64,000 nt of DNA from Flavobacteriales bacterium 33_180_T64. GTDB lineage: Bacteria; Bacteroidota; Bacteroidia; Flavobacteriales; Flavobacteriaceae. Positions 34,096 to 43,473 of this stretch are shown here, in pieces (position 1 is the stretch's first letter; every line of letters begins with the position of its first letter). The notes beneath the pieces were generated by a model. The model had not been told where the DNA came from. It did not search any database and saw only the letters and a program-made list of their open reading frames with translations. The stretch covers positions 39,604 to 103,603 of the forward strand of contig MAAQ01000019.1 in assembly GCA_002162685.1 (NCBI GenBank). Reading direction: 5' to 3'. The translations under genes and the position numbers were made by a program.

Positions 34096-34584
34096 ATGAG
34101 TCAATTGTTTAAAGTAAATGTCAATAAATCATTCGATTTTGACATTTCAGAGACAGATAGTTCGAATCTGAATAGCACTAAAGTTTCAGCAAGTAAATTT
34201 CATGTTCTGCATGACAACTCTTCTTATAAAGTTGAAATAGCAACTTCAAACTTCAATAAAAAAATATATGAAGTAAAAGTTAACAATAATACGTATAACA
34301 TAAACATTTTAAACAACTTAGATTTACTTATAAAGAAAATGGGGTTTGAAATTGGCAGTTCAAAAGTGGTAAATATCATTAAAGCTCCAATGCCAGGACT
34401 AATCCTAGAAATCAATGTTAAAATAGGTCAAGAAGTTGAAGAAAATGACCCACTTCTTATCCTAGAAGCAATGAAAATGGAAAATGTTATAACATCCCCT
34501 AGAGCAGGAATCATTAAATCCATTTCTGCAAAACAAGGCGATGCTGTAGAAAAAAATCAATTACTAATAGAATTCGACGCATAA
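34096..34584 (+). CDS. Biotin carboxyl carrier protein of an acyl-CoA carboxylase
   Basis: The protein has 162 residues. The C-terminal 75 residues form a biotinyl-lipoyl domain with the biotinylation motif EAMKMEN (lysine about 127) and the preceding APMPGLI strand. The N-terminal ~85 residues are a poorly conserved beta-rich region. It carries biotin between the biotin carboxylase and the carboxyltransferase encoded downstream. This is the first gene of the carboxylase set. Confidence 0.9.
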   Translation: MSQLFKVNVNKSFDFDISETDSSNLNSTKVSASKFHVLHDNSSYKVEIATSNFNKKIYEVKVNNNTYNINILNNLDLLIKKMGFEIGSSKVVNIIKAPMPGLILEINVKIGQEVEENDPLLILEAMKMENVITSPRAGIIKSISAKQGDAVEKNQLLIEFDA

Positions 34585-34592
34585 TGCGTTTT

Positions 34593-34600
34593 TATTTTTG
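34593..34600 (+). promoter_or_regulatory. Putative internal -7 box before the biotin carboxylase gene
   Basis: TATTTTTG (TAnnTTTG) lies in the 64-base gap between carrier and carboxylase genes and overlaps the start of the longest reading frame at 34598. It favours the start at 34649 and suggests that the last two genes may also be transcribed separately. Confidence 0.35.
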
Positions 34601-34648
34601 AAATGCCTTACGAAACATTTGTGTAGTCATGGCAAAACAAAGTTAATT

Positions 34649-36088
34649 ATGAAAAAAATACTCGTAGCTAATCGTGGAGAAATTGCTATTCGTGTCATGC
34701 GAACTGCAAAAAAAATGGGCATAAAAACAGTAGCCGTTTATTCTATTATAGATAGACATTCACCTCATGTTAAATATGCTGATGAAGCAGTTCTGATTGG
34801 TGAAGCACCTTCAAATCAATCTTATTTATTAGGTGATAAGATTATTGAAGTTGCAAAAAAATTAAATGTTGATGCTATACATCCAGGTTATGGATTTCTT
34901 AGTGAAAATGCTGATTTCGCTGAACTTTGCGAAACAAACAATATCGCTTTTATTGGTCCAAAATCAAAAGCTATAAAAGTCATGGGAAGTAAGTTAGCTG
35001 CAAAAGAAGCAGTAAAAGCTTATGATATCCCAATGGTTCCGGGTACCGATGAAGCCATAACAGATATCCCTGAAGCCAAAAAAATAGCCAAAGACATCGG
35101 TTTCCCTATTCTTATTAAAGCCTCAGCAGGTGGTGGTGGAAAAGGAATGCGTATCGTAGAAAATGAATTTGAATTTGAATCTCAAATGGATCGTGCAATT
35201 AGCGAAGCTGTTAATGCTTTTGGTGATGGCTCTGTCTTTATAGAAAAATATGTCACATCACCTCGTCATATCGAAATACAGATTATGGCAGACACACATG
35301 GTAATATTATTCACCTATTTGAACGTGAATGCAGCATACAACGTCGTCATCAAAAAGTAATAGAAGAAGCACCTTCAAGTGTGCTTACTCCAGAATTACG
35401 ATTTAAAATGGGTGAAGCTGCAATAAAAGTAGCTAAAGCTTGTGATTATGTTGGTGCTGGTACTGTTGAGTTTTTATTAGATGATGCTCATAATTTCTAT
35501 TTCCTAGAAATGAATACACGATTGCAAGTTGAGCATCCTGTCACTGAAATTATAACCAATACCGATTTAGTAGAACTACAAATTCGTGTAGCTCGTAATG
35601 AGGTATTACCCTTTAAACAAGAGGATCTAAAAATTCATGGTCACGCCTTAGAATTACGTGTTTATGCCGAAGACCCTCTTAATGAGTTCTTACCAAGCGT
35701 AGGTACACTTGAAACTTATGAGCTTCCAAAAGGCAATGGAATTAGAATAGATAACGGATTTGAAGAAGGCATGGAAATCCCAATCTATTATGATCCTATG
35801 ATATCTAAACTAATTACCTACGGAAACACACGTGACGAAGCTATTTCGTTGATGTTGAAGGCAATTGATGATTATCATATTGAAGGCATACAAACCACAC
35901 TTCCATTTGGAACTTTTGTATGTGAACATGAAGCTTTCCGAAGTGGAGATTTCGATACACATTTTGTCAAACGTTATTATGCTCCTGAACAACTTTTAGA
36001 GCAACAAAAAGTAGAAGCTGAAATTGCAGCTCTTATTGCTATAAAGTGTTATCTAGAAGAGCAAAACGTTTTACGCCTACCAAACTAA
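34649..36088 (+). CDS. accC: Biotin carboxylase subunit
   Basis: The protein has 479 residues from the ATG at 34649 (MKKILVANRGEIAIRVM), the canonical N-terminus; the longer frame adds 17 residues not found in the family. It is an ATP-grasp enzyme: the KASAGGGGKGMR glycine-rich loop, ERECSIQRRHQK, and FLEMNTRLQVEHPVTE with metal and bicarbonate ligands are visible. It carboxylates biotin on the carrier protein using ATP and bicarbonate. The carboxyltransferase gene follows after 41 bases. Confidence 0.95.
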   Translation: MKKILVANRGEIAIRVMRTAKKMGIKTVAVYSIIDRHSPHVKYADEAVLIGEAPSNQSYLLGDKIIEVAKKLNVDAIHPGYGFLSENADFAELCETNNIAFIGPKSKAIKVMGSKLAAKEAVKAYDIPMVPGTDEAITDIPEAKKIAKDIGFPILIKASAGGGGKGMRIVENEFEFESQMDRAISEAVNAFGDGSVFIEKYVTSPRHIEIQIMADTHGNIIHLFERECSIQRRHQKVIEEAPSSVLTPELRFKMGEAAIKVAKACDYVGAGTVEFLLDDAHNFYFLEMNTRLQVEHPVTEIITNTDLVELQIRVARNEVLPFKQEDLKIHGHALELRVYAEDPLNEFLPSVGTLETYELPKGNGIRIDNGFEEGMEIPIYYDPMISKLITYGNTRDEAISLMLKAIDDYHIEGIQTTLPFGTFVCEHEAFRSGDFDTHFVKRYYAPEQLLEQQKVEAEIAALIAIKCYLEEQNVLRLPN

Positions 36089-36129
36089 TACACTATTAGA
36101 AACAATTAATTCAACAACATACCATTTTT

Positions 36130-37671
36130 ATGGATTCTAAAATAAAACAACTAAACGACAAACTACAACAAGCCTATTTAGGAGGAGGACAGGCTAGAAT
36201 CGACAAACAGCATCAAAAGAAGAAGTTAACTGCAAGAGAACGAGTTATGTATGTTTTAGATGAAGGCTCTTTTGAAGAGATTGGTGCTTTAGTTACACAT
36301 AGAACCAAAGACTTTGGTATGGAAAATCAAATTTTCTATGGAGATGGTGTTGTTACAGGCTATGGAACCATAAACGGAAGATTGGTTTATGTTTTTGCTC
36401 AAGACTTTACCGTTTTTGGGGGTTCTTTATCTGAAACTCATGCCGAGAAAATTTGCAAAATCATGGATTTAGCGGTTAAAGTAGGAGCTCCTATTATTGG
36501 TTTAAATGATTCTGGAGGCGCACGTATTCAAGAAGGTGTACGATCACTTGGTGGTTATGCAGATATTTTCTATCGTAATGTTCAAGCATCAGGTGTAATT
36601 CCACAAATTTCAGCAATTATGGGGCCTTGTGCTGGTGGTGCCGTGTATTCTCCTGCTATGACTGATTTTACAATCATGGTTGAAGATACCAGTTACATGT
36701 TTGTAACTGGTCCTAATGTTGTTAAAACAGTCACCAATGAAGAAGTTACTAGCGAAGAGCTTGGAGGCGCGAGTACACACTCTACAAAATCTGGTGTAGC
36801 TCATAAAACCTCACCTAACGATATAGAATGCTTAGAAGATATCAAAACATTATTGAGTTACTTACCTCAAAATAACACAGAAACTACTACGCTATTACCA
36901 TATCATTTAGAAGATGAAATAAGAGATCATCTATCTGAAATTGTACCAGATAATGCCAATAAACCTTATGATATGCATGATGTTATCAATGGAATTATTG
37001 ATGACGATTCATTTTATGAAATTCATAAAAATTATGCCGAAAATATTATTGTAGGTTTTGCACGTTTAGGCGGAAGAAGCATTGGTATTATTGCTAATCA
37101 GCCTATGTTTTTAGCAGGTGTATTAGATGTAAATAGTTCAAAAAAAGCAGCGCGTTTTGTGCGTTTTTGCGATTGCTTTAATATTCCATTATTGGTATTA
37201 GAAGATGTTCCAGGATTTTTACCAGGAACCGATCAAGAATGGAATGGTATTATTGTTCATGGTGCGAAATTACTATATGCTTTTAGCGAAGCTACAGTAC
37301 CAAGAGTAACTGTTATAACACGTAAAGCCTATGGTGGCGCATATGATGTTATGAATTCAAAACATATTGGTAGCGATATGAATTTTGCTTGGCCTAGTGC
37401 CGAAATTGCAGTTATGGGAGCCAAAGGAGCAGCAGAAATTATCTTTAAAAAAGATATTAATACTGCGGAAGACAAAGATGCTAAATGGAAAGAAAAAGAA
37501 GCCGAATATGCTGAGCTTTTTGCTAATCCTTATAGTGCTGCAGAACGCGGTTTTGTTGATGAAGTTATTCTTCCAAAGGATACAAGACGAAAGTTAATAA
37601 AAGCTTTTGCTATGTTGGAAGATAAACATGTAGATCGCCCTAAACGCAAGCATGGAAATATTCCATTATAA
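36130..37671 (+). CDS. Acyl-CoA carboxylase carboxyltransferase subunit
   Basis: The protein has 513 residues. It is a single-chain carboxyltransferase of the propionyl-/methylcrotonyl-CoA carboxylase beta type: N-terminal crotonase-like half ([21 protein letters not shown] and [13 protein letters not shown]) and C-terminal half ([16 protein letters not shown] and the [16 protein letters not shown] block). Being full length, it does not need a separate alpha subunit. The substrate (propionyl- or another acyl-CoA) is not decided by the sequence; propionyl-CoA is the commonest for this arrangement. It is the last gene of the three-gene set. Confidence 0.93.
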   Translation: MDSKIKQLNDKLQQAYLGGGQARIDKQHQKKKLTARERVMYVLDEGSFEEIGALVTHRTKDFGMENQIFYGDGVVTGYGTINGRLVYVFAQDFTVFGGSLSETHAEKICKIMDLAVKVGAPIIGLNDSGGARIQEGVRSLGGYADIFYRNVQASGVIPQISAIMGPCAGGAVYSPAMTDFTIMVEDTSYMFVTGPNVVKTVTNEEVTSEELGGASTHSTKSGVAHKTSPNDIECLEDIKTLLSYLPQNNTETTTLLPYHLEDEIRDHLSEIVPDNANKPYDMHDVINGIIDDDSFYEIHKNYAENIIVGFARLGGRSIGIIANQPMFLAGVLDVNSSKKAARFVRFCDCFNIPLLVLEDVPGFLPGTDQEWNGIIVHGAKLLYAFSEATVPRVTVITRKAYGGAYDVMNSKHIGSDMNFAWPSAEIAVMGAKGAAEIIFKKDINTAEDKDAKWKEKEAEYAELFANPYSAAERGFVDEVILPKDTRRKLIKAFAMLEDKHVDRPKRKHGNIPL

Positions 37672-37692
37672 TACCATTTCTAAATTGATAAA

Positions 37693-38781
37693 TTAATCTG
37701 GAAACTGAGTTTTATCTAATCCTGGTACAATTCGTAGCGCATTTTTGTAATATACTTTTTTAAGGACGTCGTCAGGTAAATCCAAACCATACATTGACCA
37801 AAATGCATGATACTTCTTATGATAAGGAAAATATTCATCATCACTTTCTAAAATTCTAAAATAAGTTGGAAACTCTTCAGGTTTCCAACTATCCTTTCCA
37901 AATAGAATTCGATCTTGATATTTAATAAAAAAAGCTTTTGCAAAACGAGGTTGTCTTCCTAATTCAGCAATAATAGCTGCAATTCCAACATTCATATTAG
38001 GTATTTCATCTAATATGTCACCTAGTTTCCCGAGATCATTAGACATCCAACCCATATGTGCATTTATAAAGGTAGTATTAGGATGCGCTTTAAACATATT
38101 ATGTTGTTCCTGAATAATTTGTTCCCATGGTGCAGGATTATTAGCATCTCGTTTACGTCGTGGATGCGTTTTTAATTCTAGCCAACGTTCATTATCACTA
38201 TCAAATTCATCCCAAAATGATTTTGGATCTGCCGAATGGATTAAAACAGGGATTCCTAATTCTCCACAAGTTTTCCATATCAGATTTAAACGCGTATCAT
38301 CAATTGCCAAACGTTTACCATCTGCATCCTTATTTCGTAAACCTAAACTTTTGTAAACTTTAAGTCCGCGTGCACCGTTTTTCACATCTTCTTTTAATTG
38401 AGCTACTTTCTCTTCTATCCAATCTTCACCTCCTGCTCCTTCAAAATTGATATTACAAAATACAACAAAACGGTTGGGGTAATTATTATTAATATTAGCT
38501 ACAGACTTTTTAAGGTCTTCTCCCGTTCTTCCGCTTAAGTTTACCATGATGCTCATATTTAATGTATCCATCGCCGCAATAACAGGACTTAAATCTTGAG
38601 TTGGCATTTGATACTGATGTCCATGAACGTCAATAAAAGGAAATTTTGCTCTTTTAATAATTTTTCCCGGAATTACTAATGTTGATGTTGGGTTATACTC
38701 CTCAAAAGAAATATTTTGAGAAAAAGAGCATAGTGATGCACAACATAGAACAGCACTTAAAATATATAGTTTCATTTTCAT
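37693..38781 (-). CDS. Secreted amidohydrolase family 2 protein
   Basis: The protein has 362 residues with a signal peptide (about 1-21, CSFSQ). It is a TIM-barrel amidohydrolase: the HxH-like DVHGHQY near the N-terminus, LIHSADP, NAHMGW, and GKDSW with the late metal-binding Asp. Amidohydrolase 2 members are hydrolases or decarboxylases; the substrate is unknown. It is convergent with the carboxylase set. Confidence 0.85.
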   Translation of the reverse strand: MKMKLYILSAVLCCASLCSFSQNISFEEYNPTSTLVIPGKIIKRAKFPFIDVHGHQYQMPTQDLSPVIAAMDTLNMSIMVNLSGRTGEDLKKSVANINNNYPNRFVVFCNINFEGAGGEDWIEEKVAQLKEDVKNGARGLKVYKSLGLRNKDADGKRLAIDDTRLNLIWKTCGELGIPVLIHSADPKSFWDEFDSDNERWLELKTHPRRKRDANNPAPWEQIIQEQHNMFKAHPNTTFINAHMGWMSNDLGKLGDILDEIPNMNVGIAAIIAELGRQPRFAKAFFIKYQDRILFGKDSWKPEEFPTYFRILESDDEYFPYHKKYHAFWSMYGLDLPDDVLKKVYYKNALRIVPGLDKTQFPD

Positions 38782-38858
38782 TAATTCTGTTTTATGTATT
38801 AAAACGACACTTCAAAATGATTGAATTATAGATTTAATACCATTTAACATCTTAAACA

Positions 38859-39389
38859 TTAAAACACACGACCATAATAATTTAAATCAACAATTTCACC
38901 TCTGGTCGTTCTGTAATCATTACGAATAGTTCCTTCAAGTGTAAATCCTGATTTTAAAATCACTGCGATACTGCCTTTATTTCTGCTATTTGCGCGACAA
39001 AGCAACTTTATGAATTTATGTTCTTTTACAATGTGTTCTACAACTAAGTTAGTTGCTTTGGTAGTAATACCAATACCTTCATATTTAGAATCTATAAAAG
39101 AGCCTAACTCTCCTTTTGGGACATTCAAATCTATATTTTTAACATCTACTAAACCAACAAAACTGTTCGTTTTGGTATCTGTTATCATATATGGCAAATA
39201 GTTTTTATTCTGTATGCGCTCTTCAATAATTTTACAATATGCAATAGTCTCTTCAAGTGTTTTAGTTTTTGACACTATCCCTGCAAAGAAATCTTCGAGG
39301 CGCACACGATTATTCTCAATTAAATTGAAAAACGGTTCGCTTTCATTAGGGTGTAAAAGTGCTATTTTAAAATGATCAAAAGTTATCAT
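38859..39389 (-). CDS. GNAT family N-acetyltransferase (RimJ/RimL type)
   Basis: The protein has 176 residues. It has the GNAT fold of RimJ/RimL-like enzymes: acceptor-side FFNLIENNRVRLEDF, KGELGSFIDSKYEGIGITTKA (the acetyl-CoA pyrophosphate-binding strand and loop), and CRANSRNKGSIAVILKSGFTLEG near the end. It acetylates an amine, perhaps a protein N-terminus; the target is unknown. The DinB-like gene lies three bases upstream on the same strand. Confidence 0.87.
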   Translation of the reverse strand: MITFDHFKIALLHPNESEPFFNLIENNRVRLEDFFAGIVSKTKTLEETIAYCKIIEERIQNKNYLPYMITDTKTNSFVGLVDVKNIDLNVPKGELGSFIDSKYEGIGITTKATNLVVEHIVKEHKFIKLLCRANSRNKGSIAVILKSGFTLEGTIRNDYRTTRGEIVDLNYYGRVF

Positions 39390-39392
39390 ATG

Positions 39393-39839
39393 TTACTTAT
39401 CTAATAAACGTCTATGGTAATTGATTTGCCCTAAATGATAGGCTAAATGCATTGTTAAGTGTACTAAAAAATATTCGGTAGTCATCGTATGTTCAAAAAC
39501 ACGACGCTTGAATTCTTTTTGTAAATCGGCTTCGGTTAAATTGTTTAAGGTGCTCTCAACAATTAGTATCACCTCATCAATTTGTGTAATTAACTCTTCT
39601 CGAGGTACATTTTTGAGTGAAAACTCCAATTCACGTTGCCTTATATATCCTGTATTTCCTAATGATGCCCCAATAAATGTTTTAAGATTACCTATTAAAT
39701 GCAAACATAAATTTCCTGCAGTATTTGAAATCTCATAGTCTACGATCCACAAGTTCGCTTCATTTTTATAAGCTAACATTTCTTGCTTTAAAGCCTTTAA
39801 ATCTCTAACAAACAGTTTGGTTAATGTATCTGTAATCAT
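39393..39839 (-). CDS. DinB-family (DUF1572) four-helix bundle protein
   Basis: The protein has 148 residues, all helical. The metal-binding histidines typical of DinB/DUF1572 proteins are present in NLCLHLIGN, near residue 50, and in LTMHLAYHLGQINYH near the C-terminus. DinB-like enzymes are metal-dependent thiol transferases or hydrolases; the substrate here is unknown. It is cotranscribed with the GNAT gene (three-base gap). Confidence 0.88.
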   Translation of the reverse strand: MITDTLTKLFVRDLKALKQEMLAYKNEANLWIVDYEISNTAGNLCLHLIGNLKTFIGASLGNTGYIRQRELEFSLKNVPREELITQIDEVILIVESTLNNLTEADLQKEFKRRVFEHTMTTEYFLVHLTMHLAYHLGQINYHRRLLDK

Positions 39840-39862
39840 ATTTTATATTAGTTATGATGTTA

Positions 39863-41632
39863 TTAAATCTTTGCTTGATAAGTATACAAGTCATAGTACC
39901 TGCCTTTAGTCGCAATTAACGCATCATGATTTCCGCGTTCGGCAATTTTTCCATTTTCAATCACCAAAATCTGGTCTGCTTTTCTAATTGTACTCAAACG
40001 ATGGGCAATTACAATAGTTGTTCTATTTTTTATTAATTGTGCCAAACTCTTTTGAATTAGAGCTTCACTTTCAGTATCTAAATTAGATGTCGCTTCATCC
40101 AAAATAATAATTTTAGGATCTGCCAAAACAGCTCTTGCAATAGCAATACGTTGCCGTTGTCCTCCAGAAAGTTTCACCCCTCTTTCACCAATTAAAGTTT
40201 CTAATCCTTCATCAAAACGATCGGTAAACTCATTAACATAAGCGGCTTTTATAGCAGCTTGCAATTGCGCTTCGGACGCATTAGGACGCGGAAACATGAT
40301 ATTCTCACGAATGGTCCCTTCAAATAAAAATTCATCTTGTAATACGACACCTAAATGCTTTCTAAAACTTTTCAATTTCACTTTTGAAAGATCTTTACCA
40401 TCAATAGTTATTTGTCCAGATTTGGGATTTAAAAACGTTGCAGACAATCCCGCAATAGTCGATTTCCCTGAACCAGAACTTCCTACCAAAGCAATTACAG
40501 AACCTGATTCTGCTTTAAAATCAATATTATGTAATACAGGTTTTCCTTCTTCATAAGCAAAAGACACATCGTTGAATTCTATGTCACCTTTTAAACCCTG
40601 AAGATCAATCGTTCTATTGATATCTTCATCTTCCGCAGGCATATTCATAAGCTCTTCAGTTCTATCTAAACCTGCTAGAGCTTCGGTTAATTGACTTCCT
40701 ATATTACTCATTTGCACAATAGGAGCGATCATAAAACCTAAGAGTAAAGTAAAAAACAGAAAATCACCAGTTGTCATTTCTCCTTGAATCATATAATACC
40801 CACCGATACCCATAATTCCAGTAGTTGCAACACCAATCAAAAATGTTGATGAACTTGTCATAAACGCAGTAGCTGTTAGACTTTTCTTTACGTTTTGATA
40901 CAATCGGTCAACACCTTTTTCGAAAATTTTATTTTCCTGATCTTCAGCATTAAATGCTTTTATCACACGAACGCCTGCTAAGGTTTCGGTTAAACGACCT
41001 GTAACTTCAGCATTAATTTTTCCTCTAGTTCTAAAAATTGGGCGAATATATTTAAAAGCTTTTAAAGCAATAATTCCAAAAATTGATAAAGGCACAAACA
41101 CAAAAAGAGTCATCCAAGCATTAATATCTATTAAAATCACCAAAGAGACAATCGCTGTAAAACTACCGCCAACTAATTGTACTAAACCTGTACCTATAAG
41201 ATTTCGAACACCTTCTACATCGTTCATAATACGAGACACTAAAGCTCCAGATTTTGTGTTATCAAAAAAGCTAATCGGTAAGGATAACACTTTCTTTTGA
41301 ACTTGTGCACGCAATTCACTAATCAAATATTGGGCTTGTACGCTTAATATTTTTGTAAGTAGAAATGAAGTCACAGCCTGTACAGTAATTGCAGAGATCA
41401 CAATAATAATGAGCGTCCATAACGCGTTCGTATCTCCCTGAGGCACAACTTCATCTAGCAACACCTTACTTTGCCATGGCAAAACCAAGCCAGATGAACT
41501 TCTAATTACAATAAGTAACAATCCAATAAATACGAGTTTTCGTCGTGGCCAAATAATAGTTTTAAATGCCTGTTTAATAGTTACTTTTTGTTTTGATTTT
41601 TCTTTTTTATGTGGTGTTTTAAGATGCTGCAT
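39863..41632 (-). CDS. ABC exporter, fused permease-ATPase (MsbA-like)
   Basis: The protein has 589 residues. There are six membrane helices (about 30-320) and a C-terminal nucleotide-binding domain with Walker A GSSGSGKST (about 383), signature LSGGQRQRIAIARA (about 483) and Walker B IIILDEATSNLD. It works as a homodimer exporting a lipid or hydrophobic substrate; MsbA-type lipid A flipping is the usual guess for this length but is not proven. It lies 23 bases from the DinB gene and is probably the first gene of that transcript. Confidence 0.92.
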   Translation of the reverse strand: MQHLKTPHKKEKSKQKVTIKQAFKTIIWPRRKLVFIGLLLIVIRSSSGLVLPWQSKVLLDEVVPQGDTNALWTLIIIVISAITVQAVTSFLLTKILSVQAQYLISELRAQVQKKVLSLPISFFDNTKSGALVSRIMNDVEGVRNLIGTGLVQLVGGSFTAIVSLVILIDINAWMTLFVFVPLSIFGIIALKAFKYIRPIFRTRGKINAEVTGRLTETLAGVRVIKAFNAEDQENKIFEKGVDRLYQNVKKSLTATAFMTSSSTFLIGVATTGIMGIGGYYMIQGEMTTGDFLFFTLLLGFMIAPIVQMSNIGSQLTEALAGLDRTEELMNMPAEDEDINRTIDLQGLKGDIEFNDVSFAYEEGKPVLHNIDFKAESGSVIALVGSSGSGKSTIAGLSATFLNPKSGQITIDGKDLSKVKLKSFRKHLGVVLQDEFLFEGTIRENIMFPRPNASEAQLQAAIKAAYVNEFTDRFDEGLETLIGERGVKLSGGQRQRIAIARAVLADPKIIILDEATSNLDTESEALIQKSLAQLIKNRTTIVIAHRLSTIRKADQILVIENGKIAERGNHDALIATKGRYYDLYTYQAKI

Positions 41633-41649
41633 ATATCAATTTTACATTA

Positions 41650-41657
41650 CAAATATA
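41650..41657 (-). promoter_or_regulatory. Putative -7 promoter box of the ABC exporter gene
   Basis: On the minus strand this reads TATATTTG, 17 bases before the exporter start codon at 41632. It fits the TAnnTTTG consensus. Confidence 0.4.
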
Positions 41658-41741
41658 CAGTTGTAATTTAGGATTGTATTTTTTAAAAAGTCAATGTTTT
41701 GTTAATTCAAATTTTGGTATTAAATACTCTTTGTTTTCTCG

Positions 41742-41749
41742 TATTTTTG
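41742..41749 (+). promoter_or_regulatory. Putative -7 promoter box of the MFS transporter gene
   Basis: TATTTTTG lies only four bases before the ATG at 41754. If used, the transcript would begin at or just after that ATG, so the mRNA would be leaderless or would use a downstream start (ATG at 41796). Confidence 0.35.
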
Positions 41750-41753
41750 CTCC

Positions 41754-42962
41754 ATGCAAAACAAACCAACTTATAAGATTGAATTTATTATACTCATGGC
41801 ATCATTGATGTCTATTGTTGCGCTATCAATTGATGCATTATTGCCTGCTTTACCAGATATTGGTACTGCGCTTAACGTTACCGACTCTAATGAAAATCAG
41901 CGGTTAATTACAATGATTTTTTTAGGTTTAGGATTTGGGCAACTTATATTTGGACCACTTTCTGATAGTTTTGGTAGAAAACCGATGGTCTATTTTGGTT
42001 TTGCTGTATTTGTCATTTCAAGTATCGTTTGTGTAACGACTAATAGTTTTGAAGTCATGATTATCGGTCGTATTTTTCAAGGGATTGGTCTCTCCTCTCC
42101 TAGAACAATTGCTATAGCAATGACACGTGATACGTATAGCGGTGATTTTATGGCAAAAATACTCTCTATCATTGTCATGTTTTTTATTCTAGTGCCTATT
42201 ATTGCCCCTAGCTTTGGTCAATTATTACTCGTCTATTTTGATTGGAAAGCTATTTTTAATGTCAACCTCATTATAGGTTTGCTTATTGTATTATGGTTTT
42301 GGAAACGTCAGCCGGAAACTCTTGAAAAAGGTAATCGCATCAAGTTTTCGCGTTCTATCTTTATTAGTGGAACAAAAGAATTTTTAAAGCACAAAGAAGC
42401 TATTGCTTTTACTTTGGTTTCTGGTTTTATAACGGGCTCATTTATTGTCTATTTAAGTACGTCACAACAGATATTTCAAGAACAATATCAGTTAGGAGAA
42501 CTATTTCCATATATTTTTGCTAGTACAGCATTTTCGGTAGGTTTTGCCACCTTTACAAATAGCAGGCTCGTTATTAGGTTTGGGTCTTTTAATATTGCTT
42601 ATTATGCGACTATAGCTTATGCAGCCATTTCAATATTGTATGTCCTATTATTTTATACAGGTAACAATCCTGATGTTGGTGTTTTAATAACCTTCTTCTT
42701 GTTACAATTTTTCGCTGTTGGTTTTCTCTTCGGAAACTTACGATCTCTAGCGATGGAACCTTTAGGCCATATCGCAGGAATTGGAGCTGCTATTAACGGA
42801 TTTGTATCAACAGTAATGGCTGTCCCAATTGCGAATTTTATAGGAAGCTTTGTAAAAACATCAGTATTACCATTATTTATTGGGTTTTCTCTCTTCGGAA
42901 TTTTATCGCTATTAGTGTTTTTTTGGTTGAAACGTAGGCAAACAATTCTAAAAACGATTTAA
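41754..42962 (+). CDS. MFS drug efflux transporter, Bcr/CflA subfamily
   Basis: The protein has 402 residues with 12 membrane helices. Major-facilitator motif A appears as GPLSDSFGRKPMVYFG after helix 2, and the motif D-like DALLPALPDIG in helix 1 marks the Bcr/CflA drug:proton antiporters. It exports small toxic compounds with uncertain specificity. It is divergent from the ABC exporter and convergent with the tail tube gene. Confidence 0.9.
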   Translation: MQNKPTYKIEFIILMASLMSIVALSIDALLPALPDIGTALNVTDSNENQRLITMIFLGLGFGQLIFGPLSDSFGRKPMVYFGFAVFVISSIVCVTTNSFEVMIIGRIFQGIGLSSPRTIAIAMTRDTYSGDFMAKILSIIVMFFILVPIIAPSFGQLLLVYFDWKAIFNVNLIIGLLIVLWFWKRQPETLEKGNRIKFSRSIFISGTKEFLKHKEAIAFTLVSGFITGSFIVYLSTSQQIFQEQYQLGELFPYIFASTAFSVGFATFTNSRLVIRFGSFNIAYYATIAYAAISILYVLLFYTGNNPDVGVLITFFLLQFFAVGFLFGNLRSLAMEPLGHIAGIGAAINGFVSTVMAVPIANFIGSFVKTSVLPLFIGFSLFGILSLLVFFWLKRRQTILKTI

Positions 42963-42980
42963 CAGTACTTTTTATTCAAC

Positions 42981-43448
42981 TTAACGATCATGAGAAATAC
43001 GCAGTTGCTCATGAGCAATTTCAAGAGTATCAATTGCAACTTCATTCCCATCAGATTTTAAATCGGTGCTTGTTATTTTAGTGGGCCATGCATTCATAAG
43101 TTCCCATTGCATAGTTACATTTCCTGTTTCATCTAATAATTTAATGAGTATGGTTTGCCGTTTAATAGTGTTCATTGAAATTTGAGCATGCCAATTCCAA
43201 AAGGTATTATCATTAACAAAAACACCGCGTTTCATGGTTACATTACCATATTTTACAATACCTGGCATTTTTTGAGTAGAAAATAGCGGGCTATTACTTT
43301 TTCTATATTCAATAATTTGATTTTCGACATCCATTCCAGAAACTTCTTGAAAAGCGACGCCTATAAGTTGAGTTCCAAAATCAACTTCAAATCTAAATTT
43401 TGGCATAGGCCAAGTTTCACTTTCATTACCATCGCTATTTGTTGTCAT
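42981..43448 (-). CDS. Contractile tail tube protein (gp19/Hcp-like)
   Basis: The protein has 155 residues. The opening PMPKFRFEVDFGTQLIGVAFQEVSGMD and the YRKSNSPLFSTQKMPG loop are hallmarks of T4 gp19-like tube proteins of contractile injection systems and R-type particles. The following KRGVF...NTFWNWHAQI fits the same fold. It should stack into the inner tube. The sheath gene lies 25 bases upstream on the same strand. No baseplate, spike, ATPase or terminator proteins are in the window. Confidence 0.88.
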   Translation of the reverse strand: MTTNSDGNESETWPMPKFRFEVDFGTQLIGVAFQEVSGMDVENQIIEYRKSNSPLFSTQKMPGIVKYGNVTMKRGVFVNDNTFWNWHAQISMNTIKRQTILIKLLDETGNVTMQWELMNAWPTKITSTDLKSDGNEVAIDTLEIAHEQLRISHDR

Positions 43449-43473
43449 AAGTATTACATTTTTACTTTATAAA

